Shown in pieces: positions 7,622 to 14,834 of a stretch of 64,000 bases of DNA (positions within the stretch are counted from its first letter, which is position 1; each line of letters opens with the position of its first letter). This DNA comes from Aquisalinus luteolus (GTDB taxonomy: Bacteria; Pseudomonadota; Alphaproteobacteria; Caulobacterales; Parvularculaceae), in assembly GCF_009712425.2 (NCBI RefSeq), contig NZ_VCJR02000003.1, positions 278,559-342,558 on the forward strand, in the 5' to 3' direction. The position numbers and the translations under genes were made by a program. The notes beneath the pieces were generated by a model. That model ran no database searches and had not been told where the DNA came from. It was given only the letters and a program-made list of their open reading frames with translations.

Positions 7622-8196
7622 GGTCTTCTCCTGATAGCGGTAGAAATCATTTCCAGATATGTCATCACGGCCTTTGCAATCGGGCTTTGATCGGCCCTTA
7701 CCAGCCTGCCGGCGGTGAGCCAGCGCGGCAGGTAGGCCGCGTTATGAGAGTGCGTTTCCCTGTCCGGCGAGGGCGGGCCATCCTTGCGGCCAAGACGCTC
7801 GATGAAGCGCTGTCCGGCTGCGACATACATCACCAGAACCTCGATAAACACGAAGGCGGCAACGAACAGGATAAACCATCGATCCGGACGCCATCCCAAC
7901 AACTGGATTGCATGAGAGATGAACAGCAGGGCCTCTATGCCCATGCATATCCATGGCCACCAGTAAGCAGTTTTCTCGCCGTCTCTCTGGTCAAGCATGT
8001 AGCCAAAGACGTTGATCAGGATGAAGGAAATAACGAGGTCAAACCAGACCGGCGGTGGATTGCCTGCAAACATGCCACCAGCCCACGCCAGAACAACGGC
8101 CAGTGTGCCGAAGCGTAAACGCCAGTCGCCCGACAGGGACGCTGCCAAGATTAGGCCGACATAGAGGCCGAGAAATATGGTTGTAATGGTTCCCAA
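7618..8196 (-). CDS. Five-helix membrane protein with YLPRWLT tail
   Basis: 192 aa with about five hydrophobic segments in residues 1-130 and a polar C-terminus. The tail holds AAYLPRWLTAGRLV, closely matching IIYLPRWLTMGRKV of the small plus-strand gene at 8719. Located between early operon and repressor in the region where temperate phages often carry exclusion genes; a superinfection-exclusion role is only a guess. Confidence 0.7.
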   Translation of the reverse strand: MGTITTIFLGLYVGLILAASLSGDWRLRFGTLAVVLAWAGGMFAGNPPPVWFDLVISFILINVFGYMLDQRDGEKTAYWWPWICMGIEALLFISHAIQLLGWRPDRWFILFVAAFVFIEVLVMYVAAGQRFIERLGRKDGPPSPDRETHSHNAAYLPRWLTAGRLVRADQSPIAKAVMTYLEMISTAIRRRP

Positions 8197-8235
8197 AGTG
8201 CCACCGCCGATTAAACGGTGGCACCAAAGGTTAAT

Positions 8236-8613
8236 TTATGCAAGCCCGATAACAGCAAGCACCCTTTGCAGGGCATCCGGTGGAGTATCCGTGTCATTGC
8301 CTCGCAGAGCCAGTTCCGGGAACCGCGCGGCGAGGGCGGCGTGAAGATCGAACAGGTGTGTTACCAGTGAGGCATAAGCCGCTTGGGGGTCGGTGCCCAT
8401 GACAGCCTGCGCACGCTGCATCAGGTCGGTGTGTTCGGCCTCAAGGCCCCCGGCGCGGGCGGCACCGGCAAGACCAGCGCAACTGGCCATGATCGCGGCG
8501 GCGGTGGTTTTGACCCGCGATGGCTTGCGCATATGACGACAGGCTTTGATGATCGATGCTTCGGCCTCGTGAAGGCGGTCTACATCGGCGGTGGTCAGTT
8601 CTCTGGATTGCAT
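8236..8613 (-). CDS. Hypothetical phage protein
   Basis: 125 aa with a strong GGGAGCAGAGAT ribosome site. Mostly helical, begins MQSRELTTADVDRLHEAE. A perfect 7-bp hairpin (8622-8640) lies in its 5' leader. Leftward, upstream of the membrane protein; not recognised. Confidence 0.65.
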   Translation of the reverse strand: MQSRELTTADVDRLHEAEASIIKACRHMRKPSRVKTTAAAIMASCAGLAGAARAGGLEAEHTDLMQRAQAVMGTDPQAAYASLVTHLFDLHAALAARFPELALRGNDTDTPPDALQRVLAVIGLA

Positions 8614-8718
8614 ATCTCTGCTCCCTGTTGTTGACAGGGAAGCCTAGGGAGCAATCCTTTAACTGTGGGTTAACGTCTCTTGCCAGCGCACGGAATGCGT
8701 GATTATCCTGTGATCAGG

Positions 8719-8943
8719 ATGGGGAACGAGAACAACATCATCTATCTTCCAAGATGGTTGACCATGGGCCGAAAAGTGGCCTTGGGGAAGACCCGTCTTG
8801 GTCAGGCGTTGAGCGAGGAAAAGATACAGCTGCTCATCCACCTGATGTCTCTCGATACTCTTCAAGATAAGCCTTTCCCGCGCGTAGATAGGCCGGGATG
8901 TCTTCCGGATCAACATTCTCCTCCACAATCAGACGAACAATGA
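8719..8943 (+). CDS. Small protein with LPRWLT motif
   Basis: 74 aa from ATG at 8719 (also possible: ATG 8695, TTG 8680). The segment IIYLPRWLTMGRKV matches AYLPRWLTAGRLV in the membrane protein at 7618-8196 with mostly different codons, which argues for selection on the protein. Its 3' third overlaps the repressor gene on the other strand, so expression is uncertain. Function unknown. Confidence 0.45.
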   Translation: MGNENNIIYLPRWLTMGRKVALGKTRLGQALSEEKIQLLIHLMSLDTLQDKPFPRVDRPGCLPDQHSPPQSDEQ

Positions 8944-9313
8944 GCCGGAAACGGCGCGTTACCTCGGTGAGCCATTCGTTGTTGGCGAGGGGTAGGGCGG
9001 CAAGGTCCTCAAGTGAGCCACGCTTTTGAGCGTCGGCGGCAACCAGGCGAATTGTTATTGCCAATGCGGCTGCCAGCTGTTCGTGCGTTGCCGTACCGGC
9101 GGCGGACTGAGACAGGCCAAGCATCTCAGCAGCATCGATACCATGCGCCTGACACAGCAGTTCAACCGTTCGGAGATTAGGCCCGCCTGACGATCTGCCT
9201 CTGAGCGAGCGAATGCTGGATTCGGAAACCACACCGGCGGCTATTGATTTGTCGGACTCGCCAGCATCCTTTCGGGATCTCAACCATTCCTGAAATGCCA
9301 CGGTAATGCTCAT
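8834..9313 (-). CDS. Prophage repressor (CI-like, HTH only)
   Basis: 159 aa from ATG at 9313; the frame is open to 9442 but that would cross the operators and PR. Residues 5-58 form an HTH_XRE-like domain (FQEWLRSRKDAGESDKSIAAG... SSIRSLRGRSSGGPNL). The C-terminal part is helical and charged and has no Ser-Lys LexA-type peptidase motif, so RecA-driven self-cleavage is not expected. Divergent from the Cro-like gene with operators between them. Confidence 0.8.
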   Translation of the reverse strand: MSITVAFQEWLRSRKDAGESDKSIAAGVVSESSIRSLRGRSSGGPNLRTVELLCQAHGIDAAEMLGLSQSAAGTATHEQLAAALAITIRLVAADAQKRGSLEDLAALPLANNEWLTEVTRRFRLIVRLIVEENVDPEDIPAYLRAGKAYLEEYRETSGG

Positions 9314-9350
9314 AAACTCATGAGCAATACGGAATCTGTCCGCGCTACAA

Positions 9351-9366
9351 CGGCAATTTTCTGCGG
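9351..9366. promoter_or_regulatory. Degenerate operator upstream of repressor
   Basis: CGGCAATTTTCTGCGG keeps the TGCGG half-site and A/T centre of the 16-base operator. Its centre is 29 bases from the PR operator. It could govern repressor autoregulation. Confidence 0.4.
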
Positions 9367-9372
9367 AAGATA

Positions 9373-9401
9373 TTGACGACCGCAAATAATTGCGGTTAAT
9401 A
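9373..9401 (+). promoter_or_regulatory. Rightward early promoter PR with embedded operator
   Basis: -35 TTGACG (9373-9378), 17-base spacer, -10 TTAATA (9396-9401). The spacer holds CCGCAAATAATTGCGG (9380-9395), a perfect palindrome with 6-bp half-sites. Predicted transcription start is around 9408-9411, at the ATG of the Cro-like gene, implying a leaderless mRNA. Confidence 0.8.
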
Positions 9402-9410
9402 TCCATGGCT

Positions 9411-9632
9411 ATGAGCACCGTGGAAAATGTTATCGAGCGCATTCGCGCCTACAAGCGCGAGACCGGCATCAGCCTTGACGCCTTTGCAAAGCAGGCTGGC
9501 CTTGGCGGAGAAACCTCCCTGCGCAACTTCAACAAGCCTGAGTGGAGTCCGACAGCGAACACGCTGCGGATGCTCGAAGCAATTATTCCAGAAGACTATC
9601 AGCCCTCGGAGCAAGTCTCCGACGCAGCATAA
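9411..9632 (+). CDS. Cro-like DNA-binding protein
   Basis: 73 aa starting MSTVENVIERIRAYKRETG (an ATG two codons earlier at 9405 is possible). Compact HTH: ISLDAFAKQAGLGGETSLRNF. Divergent from the repressor and immediately downstream of PR, the usual cro position. The start choice follows from the predicted transcription start. It probably binds the same 16-base operators. Confidence 0.75.
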   Translation: MSTVENVIERIRAYKRETGISLDAFAKQAGLGGETSLRNFNKPEWSPTANTLRMLEAIIPEDYQPSEQVSDAA

Positions 9633-9649
9633 CAGAAAGGGAGAGAGCC

Positions 9650-9796
9650 ATGACTTACGAAGATCAGACCAAGGAAGGCAGCGAGGAGGCGGCAGCATTC
9701 CTGACCGGCCTTCTGGTTGGTGCCTTCTCATTTGCCGTGCTGGCGAAAGCCTTTGACCTGTTTGTGACAGTCGTTCCGGCGATGCTTCCCGGATAG
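9650..9796 (+). CDS. 48-aa membrane protein
   Basis: Start at 9650 after GGGAGAGAG. MTYEDQTKEGSEEAAAFLTG then one long hydrophobic helix (LLVGAFSFAVLAKAFDLFV). Follows the Cro-like gene and precedes a terminator. Function unknown. Confidence 0.65.
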   Translation: MTYEDQTKEGSEEAAAFLTGLLVGAFSFAVLAKAFDLFVTVVPAMLPG

Positions 9797-9851
9797 TTTC
9801 CTCCCTGACAGGGCCGGCCCTCCATAGGTTGTACCAAGGCCCTGCCAGCTT

Positions 9852-9889
9852 GCCACCGGAGCTAATCCCCCCGGCTCCGGTGGCTCTTT
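9852..9889 (+). terminator. Intrinsic terminator after PR genes
   Basis: GCCACCGGAGC (9852-9862) pairs with GCTCCGGTGGC (9874-9884), an 11-bp perfect stem with an 11-base loop, followed by TCTTT. It would end transcripts from PR unless antitermination operates; no antiterminator is recognised. Confidence 0.7.
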
Positions 9890-9954
9890 CGAATAACAGG
9901 GCGGTGGCCGTGACCATGATTTGCACTCTCCGTCAACAGTAAAAATGTAGCACG

Positions 9955-9984
9955 CTGCAAATAATTATCAACACATTTTTGCGG
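9955..9984. promoter_or_regulatory. Two degenerate operator-like sites before second early operon
   Basis: CTGCAAATAATTATCA (9955-9970) shares 11 of 16 positions with the PR operator, all in the left half and centre. CAACACATTTTTGCGG (9969-9984) carries the right half-site. They lie between the terminator and the 10028 gene, so the second rightward early operon may answer to the same repressor or Cro. Confidence 0.4.
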
Positions 9985-10027
9985 TGCACAAAAGATGGTT
10001 AATACAACCGCAGGAAAGGCGCACACA

Positions 10028-10351
10028 ATGCCAGTAATGACGCTTCCCTATCCTCCGAAAGATGAAAGCCTGCGGCGCGGTGGTGTCCTCACAGAGCGTT
10101 ATATGACGTGGGAGCGAGCCTGCCAGCCGACCGCCCGGCAATGTCAGTACACGCCCGGCGCGGTGGATATCGTCGTCACACTGAACGAGGCTAATGGCAG
10201 CACGGCAGGCAGGGGTGATGCGGTGGGACTGTTGCTGGAGGATTTGGGCCTTATCGACAGCGTCAAGTCCATCCGCTCCCTGAAGGTCGAAACCGGCCCT
10301 GTCTGCGGGTGTCTCGTCGAGGTGCGGCAGGCGGTGGAGGGTGCGGCGTGA
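10028..10351 (+). CDS. Hypothetical, RusA-like in shape but lacking active site
   Basis: 107 aa from ATG 10028 (AGGAAAGG at 10011-10018). LPYPPKDESLRRGG near the N-terminus and RGDAVGLLLEDLGLIDS near the C-terminus recall RusA resolvases (LPYPPSxN, DxDNxxK, LDALGxI), but the catalytic aspartate/lysine pattern is missing. It may be a degenerate resolvase or an unrelated protein. First gene of the second early operon. Confidence 0.45.
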   Translation: MPVMTLPYPPKDESLRRGGVLTERYMTWERACQPTARQCQYTPGAVDIVVTLNEANGSTAGRGDAVGLLLEDLGLIDSVKSIRSLKVETGPVCGCLVEVRQAVEGAA

Positions 10352-10734
10352 GCTGGGGTCAAGAGGAAACGGACGAGATTTGCAGGCTATGGAACGCTGG
10401 CGAGAGTGCTGGCCAGATCGCCATGAAGCTCAAGGGTAAAAGCCGCAATGCCGTCATCGGCAAGTTGGTGCGCCTGTATGCGGCTGATGATGAGCGTATC
10501 ATACGGCCCATTGGTGGGGCAGGGAGGGGCCATGGCGCACCGTCCGGTCCGAAGACCGTAGAGGCACAAAAGAGGCAAGACCAAAACGACCTCTACCTCA
10601 TGCAGTGCCGGAAACAGACCTACCCGGACATGCCGTACAAATATCACGAGATCGAACAGCAGACAGGTATGCGCAACGCGTCGGCCCGGCTGGCGGCAAT
10701 CATGAACGATTACCAGCGGAGCGAGAAGTCATGA
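10348..10734 (+). CDS. GcrA-like regulator
   Basis: 128 aa from GTG 10348 in a GTGA overlap. The N-terminal 45 residues (SWGQEETDEICRLWNAGES, then QIAMKLKGKSRNAVIGKLVRL) match the DNA-binding domain of GcrA, the alphaproteobacterial cell-cycle factor that recruits sigma70 at methylated GANTC promoters. The central and C-terminal parts differ from host GcrA. It is encoded with a DnaA domain IV-like protein and a methyltransferase. It may retime host or phage transcription. Confidence 0.8.
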   Translation: MSWGQEETDEICRLWNAGESAGQIAMKLKGKSRNAVIGKLVRLYAADDERIIRPIGGAGRGHGAPSGPKTVEAQKRQDQNDLYLMQCRKQTYPDMPYKYHEIEQQTGMRNASARLAAIMNDYQRSEKS

Positions 10735-11216
10735 ACAGACACCAGAAAGCCGCCTATATCGTTGCCCTGACGGCTCATCTGTGCGGAATCACAGTGCGCC
10801 AGTTGCGGGGTAGGGGAAGAGCCTCTCGTTTGGTCGCCGCCCGGCGCTGTGCGGCGCTGGCTCTTCGTGCGCACCCTGAGAAATATACGCTTCATCAGAT
10901 AGGGCACTACCTCAACAGAGACCATACGAGCGTCATAAACCTGATTGATGAGGCCGAGGGCGCAGCCCGTGACATGGGCCAGCGCGGCGCATTCACTCGC
11001 GAAGCTCTTTTACGCTGCTTTGGCATCAGGCAAGACGGCTGTCGCATTACTGTGGATGTGGTTGCAGATCGTTGGAACGCTAGAGACACCGACGCGGCAA
11101 TATCCCGTCGGTTTGGGCTGTCAAGCAACACAATCAAAAACATGCGGCTTCAGATTGCCGGAGACCCCCGGATCGTCAGGAAGCCATACGAAGGCATGTA
11201 CGAGGTGCGCACATGA
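10731..11216 (+). CDS. DnaA domain IV-like DNA-binding protein
   Basis: 161 aa from ATG 10731 in an ATGA overlap. Residues 19-77 follow DnaA domain IV: ITVRQLRG..., AARRCAALALRAHPE, and the signature IGHYLNRDHTSVINLIDEAE, with RDHTS at 63-67. There is no AAA+ part. A second HTH-like segment (AAISRRFGLSSNTIKNMRLQ) lies near residue 125-145. It could bind DnaA boxes to act in phage replication, or compete with host DnaA. Confidence 0.8.
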   Translation: MNRHQKAAYIVALTAHLCGITVRQLRGRGRASRLVAARRCAALALRAHPEKYTLHQIGHYLNRDHTSVINLIDEAEGAARDMGQRGAFTREALLRCFGIRQDGCRITVDVVADRWNARDTDAAISRRFGLSSNTIKNMRLQIAGDPRIVRKPYEGMYEVRT

Positions 11217-11446
11217 CCTGCCGACACTGCACATGCGCTTCATGCGCTGCCCGTAATACCCTTGAGGACCGTATCATCCGTGAATGGAACAATGGCTATG
11301 GCTATGACCGTGCCGCCAGCAATCTTGGCCTGAACAAGTACACCGTCCGCCGGGTCATTCGTGAGCTGGTCGAGGCCGGTGACGAGCGGCTGGCACGACA
11401 ACCAGGTAAGCGCCTGAAGCCGGGCAAGTATGTGGGGGCGGTATGA
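11213..11446 (+). CDS. Small HTH protein with N-terminal cysteine cluster
   Basis: 77 aa, ATGA overlap with the preceding gene. MTCRHCTCASCAARN has cysteines at 3, 6, 8 and 11, possibly metal-binding. The rest is an HTH: NGYGYDRAASNLGLNKYTVR RVIREL spans about residues 27-52. Basic tail. Likely a phage regulator. Confidence 0.65.
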   Translation: MTCRHCTCASCAARNTLEDRIIREWNNGYGYDRAASNLGLNKYTVRRVIRELVEAGDERLARQPGKRLKPGKYVGAV

Positions 11447-12306
11447 GCGATTACGACCCAGCCGACGATTCCAAGAAATGCTATGACGTGGCCATATCAG
11501 CGCTTCGCCAAGAGGGCATTGCCAACGGCACTATCACGCCATGGAAACGCAAGGAAGTGATCGGCGATTGTACGCTTTATCTTGGCGACTGTCTGGAGAT
11601 CATGCCGGTGCTAGATCTGGTGGACCACGTGATTTCAGATCCGCCTTATGAAGCGAGCCTGCATGCCAGTAAGAACTCTCTGTCCGGACGGGTCCGGACA
11701 GACAAAGGCCCCGATCTGAAGGGGCTGAACTTCGCTCCCATTGACGATACTCGCGGGACAGTAGTGCGGCTAGTTGCCGAGACATGCCAAGGCTGGGCAA
11801 TGTTCTTCTGCACCGTTGAGGGCGTTGCTCGGTGGGCGGATGTTATAAATCCTTCCCGTCTAAAATACAAACGTGCCTGCATCTGGATTAAACCAGACTC
11901 CACCCCTCAGCTTAACGGGCAGGGGCCTGCACAGGGGGCAGAGTGCATCGTCACGGCATGGGCTGGATCGGGTCATGCCCGCTGGAATGCGGGCGGAAAG
12001 CGCGGTGTTTATACCCATTGCGTCAACGGTCCTAAGCGGCACGGAGCACACCCGACCGAAAAGCCTGTCTCCCTTATGGCAGAACTGCTGAGGGACTTCA
12101 CCAATCCCGGCCAGACGATCCTGGACCCCTTCATGGGTAGCGGCACAACCGGTGTTGCTTGCGTCAAGATGGGACGCAAGTTCACCGGCATAGAACTGGA
12201 CCCGGATTATTTCGAGATCGCCTGCGAGCGCATCCGTGAGGCATACCGCCAGCCAGACATGTTTGTTAAGCCAGCTCCTAAGGCCGTGCAGGAGGGCTTT
12301 CTGTAA
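11443..12306 (+). CDS. Beta-class DNA methyltransferase
   Basis: 287 aa. Motif IV DPPY at 66-69 precedes the AdoMet motif I region DPFMGSGTT at 228-236, the beta order used by CcrM and many phage N6-adenine or N4-cytosine enzymes. HPTEKP (203-208) and TGIELDPDYFEIACERI are also typical. No restriction gene is adjacent, so it is an orphan that could protect phage DNA or modify GcrA/DnaA target sites. It lacks an evident CcrM-type C-terminal domain, and specificity cannot be read. Confidence 0.88.
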   Translation: MSDYDPADDSKKCYDVAISALRQEGIANGTITPWKRKEVIGDCTLYLGDCLEIMPVLDLVDHVISDPPYEASLHASKNSLSGRVRTDKGPDLKGLNFAPIDDTRGTVVRLVAETCQGWAMFFCTVEGVARWADVINPSRLKYKRACIWIKPDSTPQLNGQGPAQGAECIVTAWAGSGHARWNAGGKRGVYTHCVNGPKRHGAHPTEKPVSLMAELLRDFTNPGQTILDPFMGSGTTGVACVKMGRKFTGIELDPDYFEIACERIREAYRQPDMFVKPAPKAVQEGFL

Positions 12307-13115
12307 TGGCTGAAATGCCTTGGTTTCGTTTTTTCCCATCAGACTGGCTTGCCGGTACGCGCGGCATGAGTGCGTCTGAAACTGGCATCTACATAACGCT
12401 TGTAGCCACCATGTACGAGCGCTGCGAGCCGGTGCCGGAAGACCATGCCCGGCTTGCGCGGCTCTGTGGTGCCACGAAAGCAGCCTTTGTGAAAACGCTT
12501 AATATCCTGATCGATGAAGGCAAGATCATCCGCGTGGATACAGGGCTATGGAACGAAAGAGCCGCAAAAGAGATCGGAATTCGCGAAGAAAAATCAGAAG
12601 TGGGAAGGAGTGCAGCACAGGCGCGTTGGGGTGGAAAGGTCAATAAAAACAATGATAGCAGCAATGCAAACGCAATGCGTATGGAAAGCGAACGCAATGC
12701 TAACCAGAAGCCAGATATAGATATTCCTAAAGGAATATCTTGTCAGGCCGAGCCTGACGCGCCTGCCGACGATTGGCCGGACCGAATGTGGAAGACCTAT
12801 CCCGCACGGCCAAATCCCGGATCAAAAAAACAGGCGGTGGCGAAGTTGGGTAAAATCCCCAAACGCGACCGGCCAGCCGTCGAAGAGGCTATCCGCAGCC
12901 TAATCGAATACCATCGCGGCGGCGATCCGCAGTACATCCCAATGATGACCACATGGCTCAACGGCAAGCGTTGGGAAACACCGATAGACCTCGACCAAGC
13001 AAGGCAGCACAATGGACAAGCTAACCGTAAACCCGCAGGCCATCCCCGCGACGCAGACGAGCGACGGGCGCAACTCGCAGAACTCACAAGGCCATACCTC
13101 ACCGGCCACGGCTAA
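12306..13115 (+). CDS. DUF1376 (YdaU-like) replication-associated protein
   Basis: 269 aa, TAATG overlap. The N-terminal 100 residues match DUF1376: MPWFRFFPSDWLAGTRGMS, ETGIYITLVATMYE, LARLCG. A variable linker rich in N follows, then a C-terminal domain (WKTYPARPNPGSKKQAVAKL, IPMMTTWLNGKRWE) like that of phage replication/DnaT-like proteins. Probably helps load the replication machinery. Confidence 0.82.
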   Translation: MAEMPWFRFFPSDWLAGTRGMSASETGIYITLVATMYERCEPVPEDHARLARLCGATKAAFVKTLNILIDEGKIIRVDTGLWNERAAKEIGIREEKSEVGRSAAQARWGGKVNKNNDSSNANAMRMESERNANQKPDIDIPKGISCQAEPDAPADDWPDRMWKTYPARPNPGSKKQAVAKLGKIPKRDRPAVEEAIRSLIEYHRGGDPQYIPMMTTWLNGKRWETPIDLDQARQHNGQANRKPAGHPRDADERRAQLAELTRPYLTGHG

Positions 13116-13653
13116 GGCTGTGACGGTGGCGGTGGATATGATCTTTGCCCGGTGCACCATCGCTGATGGCTTCACGCTGGAGAGCTATCACGCAAGCCTG
13201 ATGGAGATTTTCGCGGGCTATTCACCCGACGCCGTCAAGTGGTGCACTGAGCGATTCCTGCAATCGCCCGGCAGCGGTTATCCGGTTTCGCCACAAGGCA
13301 TCGCTGCGTGGATTGACCGCTGGAAAGCCAATGATCCGACCAAGACCGCACGGCTTTACGATCGTGCCGCAGAGGATCGGAGGCAGGATCAGAAACTCAT
13401 CGGCATGCGCAGGGAAAGCCCGGAGGAGCGCAGACAGATCGCCGCCGACCTGCGCAAGAAGTTTGGACGCCAACGCCCTGACGAGAAGGGATGGACCCCA
13501 CCAATGACGGTCGAGATCAAGGGTAGGCATCCCGGCGCGTGCCAGACCCCTGCAGAGCTTCGCAGGCGCATTGCAAAGTGCTGCCCCGAATTATCCGAGC
13601 AGGGAGCAAATGCTCTTATCCGAGAACAGTTCAACCCAATGATTGGAGAGTGA
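13012..13653 (+). CDS. Hypothetical replication-region protein
   Basis: 213 aa if it starts at ATG 13012, overlapping the DUF1376 gene by 104 bases. A later start such as ATG 13138 would remove the overlap and give 171 aa; neither has a strong ribosome site. Middle part reads LMEIFAGYSPDAVKWCTERFLQ, resembling loader or adaptor proteins placed after phage replication genes. Function not established. Confidence 0.6.
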   Translation: MDKLTVNPQAIPATQTSDGRNSQNSQGHTSPATAKAVTVAVDMIFARCTIADGFTLESYHASLMEIFAGYSPDAVKWCTERFLQSPGSGYPVSPQGIAAWIDRWKANDPTKTARLYDRAAEDRRQDQKLIGMRRESPEERRQIAADLRKKFGRQRPDEKGWTPPMTVEIKGRHPGACQTPAELRRRIAKCCPELSEQGANALIREQFNPMIGE

Positions 13654-13656
13654 GAT

Positions 13657-13854
13657 ATGGACTACGTTGAATTCATGAGAGCGCTTGCATGGAGCGGATG
13701 GGGCCTTGCGTCGTTCACGTTCGGGCTGATGTTCGCGCTTCTTTTCGCCATGGCCTGCAAGGGGTTGGTAAAGGCAATTCTGTTTGGCGATCCGATCGAT
13801 ATCGCTGTGGACAAAAAACTTCGCAAAATCGCCAAGGAGGACACCCCCGAATGA
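13657..13854 (+). CDS. 65-aa single-helix membrane protein
   Basis: Start ATG 13657 after TTGGAGAGTGAGAT. One strong hydrophobic segment (WGLASFTFGLMFALLFAMAC) and a charged C-terminus. Coupled to the next gene by ATGA. Function unknown. Confidence 0.65.
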   Translation: MDYVEFMRALAWSGWGLASFTFGLMFALLFAMACKGLVKAILFGDPIDIAVDKKLRKIAKEDTPE

Positions 13855-14390
13855 CCAACCAACCGGGCAGGGAAGGGCAGAAGGCAATCCTCATTGCTGA
13901 AATGCTCCACCAAGGCCGAGCAATGCTCTTGGCCGAGGATCACGACACGCCGTCTGACGAAGAGATTGTCTGGCGGCTGTTGCAGGAAGCAGCAGAGACG
14001 CAACGGGCAATCCGGGGCGTCGGCCCTCGATACCAGAACAAGCACGGCGTCGATTACTTTCACTCGCCTGCCGAGATATTTGGCACTGAGGTGGAAATGT
14101 CTGCCGACAACATCCAGTACCCGCCCCAGATCATCCGGGTTGCCTCAAAGCAGGCTCTAGATCGCTACATGGAGGTGATGACCTGGTTCACCTACATCCA
14201 CACAGGCCGGAACGAGCGCCGCTCCCGCAAGGCCATGCTTGCGCTTGCAAACGGGTGCACTCTGCAGAGGGTTGCAGACATGTGCGGGTACGGATCGAGG
14301 GCGGGCGTGAAGAACATGAAAGATCGTGCGCTTACCGAAATAGCCCAGCGTTTGCGCCGGATGATGTTAGCAAAAAAGATTGCGGCCTAG
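13851..14390 (+). CDS. DUF6362-like protein, candidate late-gene regulator
   Basis: 179 aa from ATG 13851 (ATGA overlap); the longer frame from 13689 only shadows the previous gene. C-terminal HTH: NGCTLQRVADMCGYGSRAGV KNMKDRALTEI spans about residues 134-168. The shape resembles DUF6362 proteins at the end of early operons in alphaproteobacterial phages. It is the last gene before the late region, the position of Q-type activators; that role is inferred. Confidence 0.55.
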   Translation: MTNQPGREGQKAILIAEMLHQGRAMLLAEDHDTPSDEEIVWRLLQEAAETQRAIRGVGPRYQNKHGVDYFHSPAEIFGTEVEMSADNIQYPPQIIRVASKQALDRYMEVMTWFTYIHTGRNERRSRKAMLALANGCTLQRVADMCGYGSRAGVKNMKDRALTEIAQRLRRMMLAKKIAA

Positions 14391-14540
14391 GGTGACATAG
14401 CTAACGGAAACGGGGTATAAGGATTGTACGCTGCGGGCTAGCCTTGCAGCGCCGCAAAGTACCCGGCCCGCGCGGGAGTAAGCAGCGGTTGTCAGTATAG
14501 ACCTGACCTATGCCCGCCCCCAGCCAGCGTGTTATAAGAT

Positions 14541-14805
14541 CAATGGCTGATGGAGATTATGGCTGGGATCGCATTAGCGAGTGATGCGGGTGAGAGTCCC
14601 AAAACTAGCCTTTCCATTCAGGTTCCGGTCCGACCGGAACAGGTGCAAGTCCTGAGATGGCCCGACCAGAATTGGCGGGTGCCCCTTTCCGCAAGGGGAT
14701 TAAACGGGAAATGCAGCCCGGCCCGCCAGTTACCCGATGCTTTCCGGGCAATGAAAGACGAGACGGGGCGTCCGGGGAGCCGTCTATAAGCTAAAAGCCG
14801 GAGCC
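14541..14805 (+). ncRNA. Candidate structured RNA in early/late spacer (unknown class)
   Basis: The 14391-14834 spacer has no convincing gene. It contains a chain of exact helices: GGCT 14561-64/AGCC 14607-10, GGGA 14565-68/TCCC 14597-600, CGCAT 14570-74/ATGCG 14584-88, GTTCCGG 14622-28/CCGGAAC 14634-40, TGGCGGG 14673-79/CCCGCCA 14722-28 enclosing CCCCTT 14682-87/AAGGGG 14693-98, CCCG 14733-36/CGGG 14745-48, AGACG 14756-60/CGTCT 14781-85. The loops GGTGAGAGTCC and GGTGCAAGTCC repeat a motif. Possible classes are a HEARO/IscB-type RNA, a group II intron remnant or a phage-specific RNA. Confidence 0.5.
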
Positions 14806-14834
14806 AATACCAACACCAGCCATGGAGGGCTGAG

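Noticed and set aside
10028..10351. Confident call as RusA resolvase
   Set aside because: The required Asp and Lys residues are not present; only the general outline resembles RusA.
14550..14789. 79-aa plus-strand frame in the structured spacer
   Set aside because: It lacks a ribosome site and coincides with the inverted repeats; composition is not protein-like.
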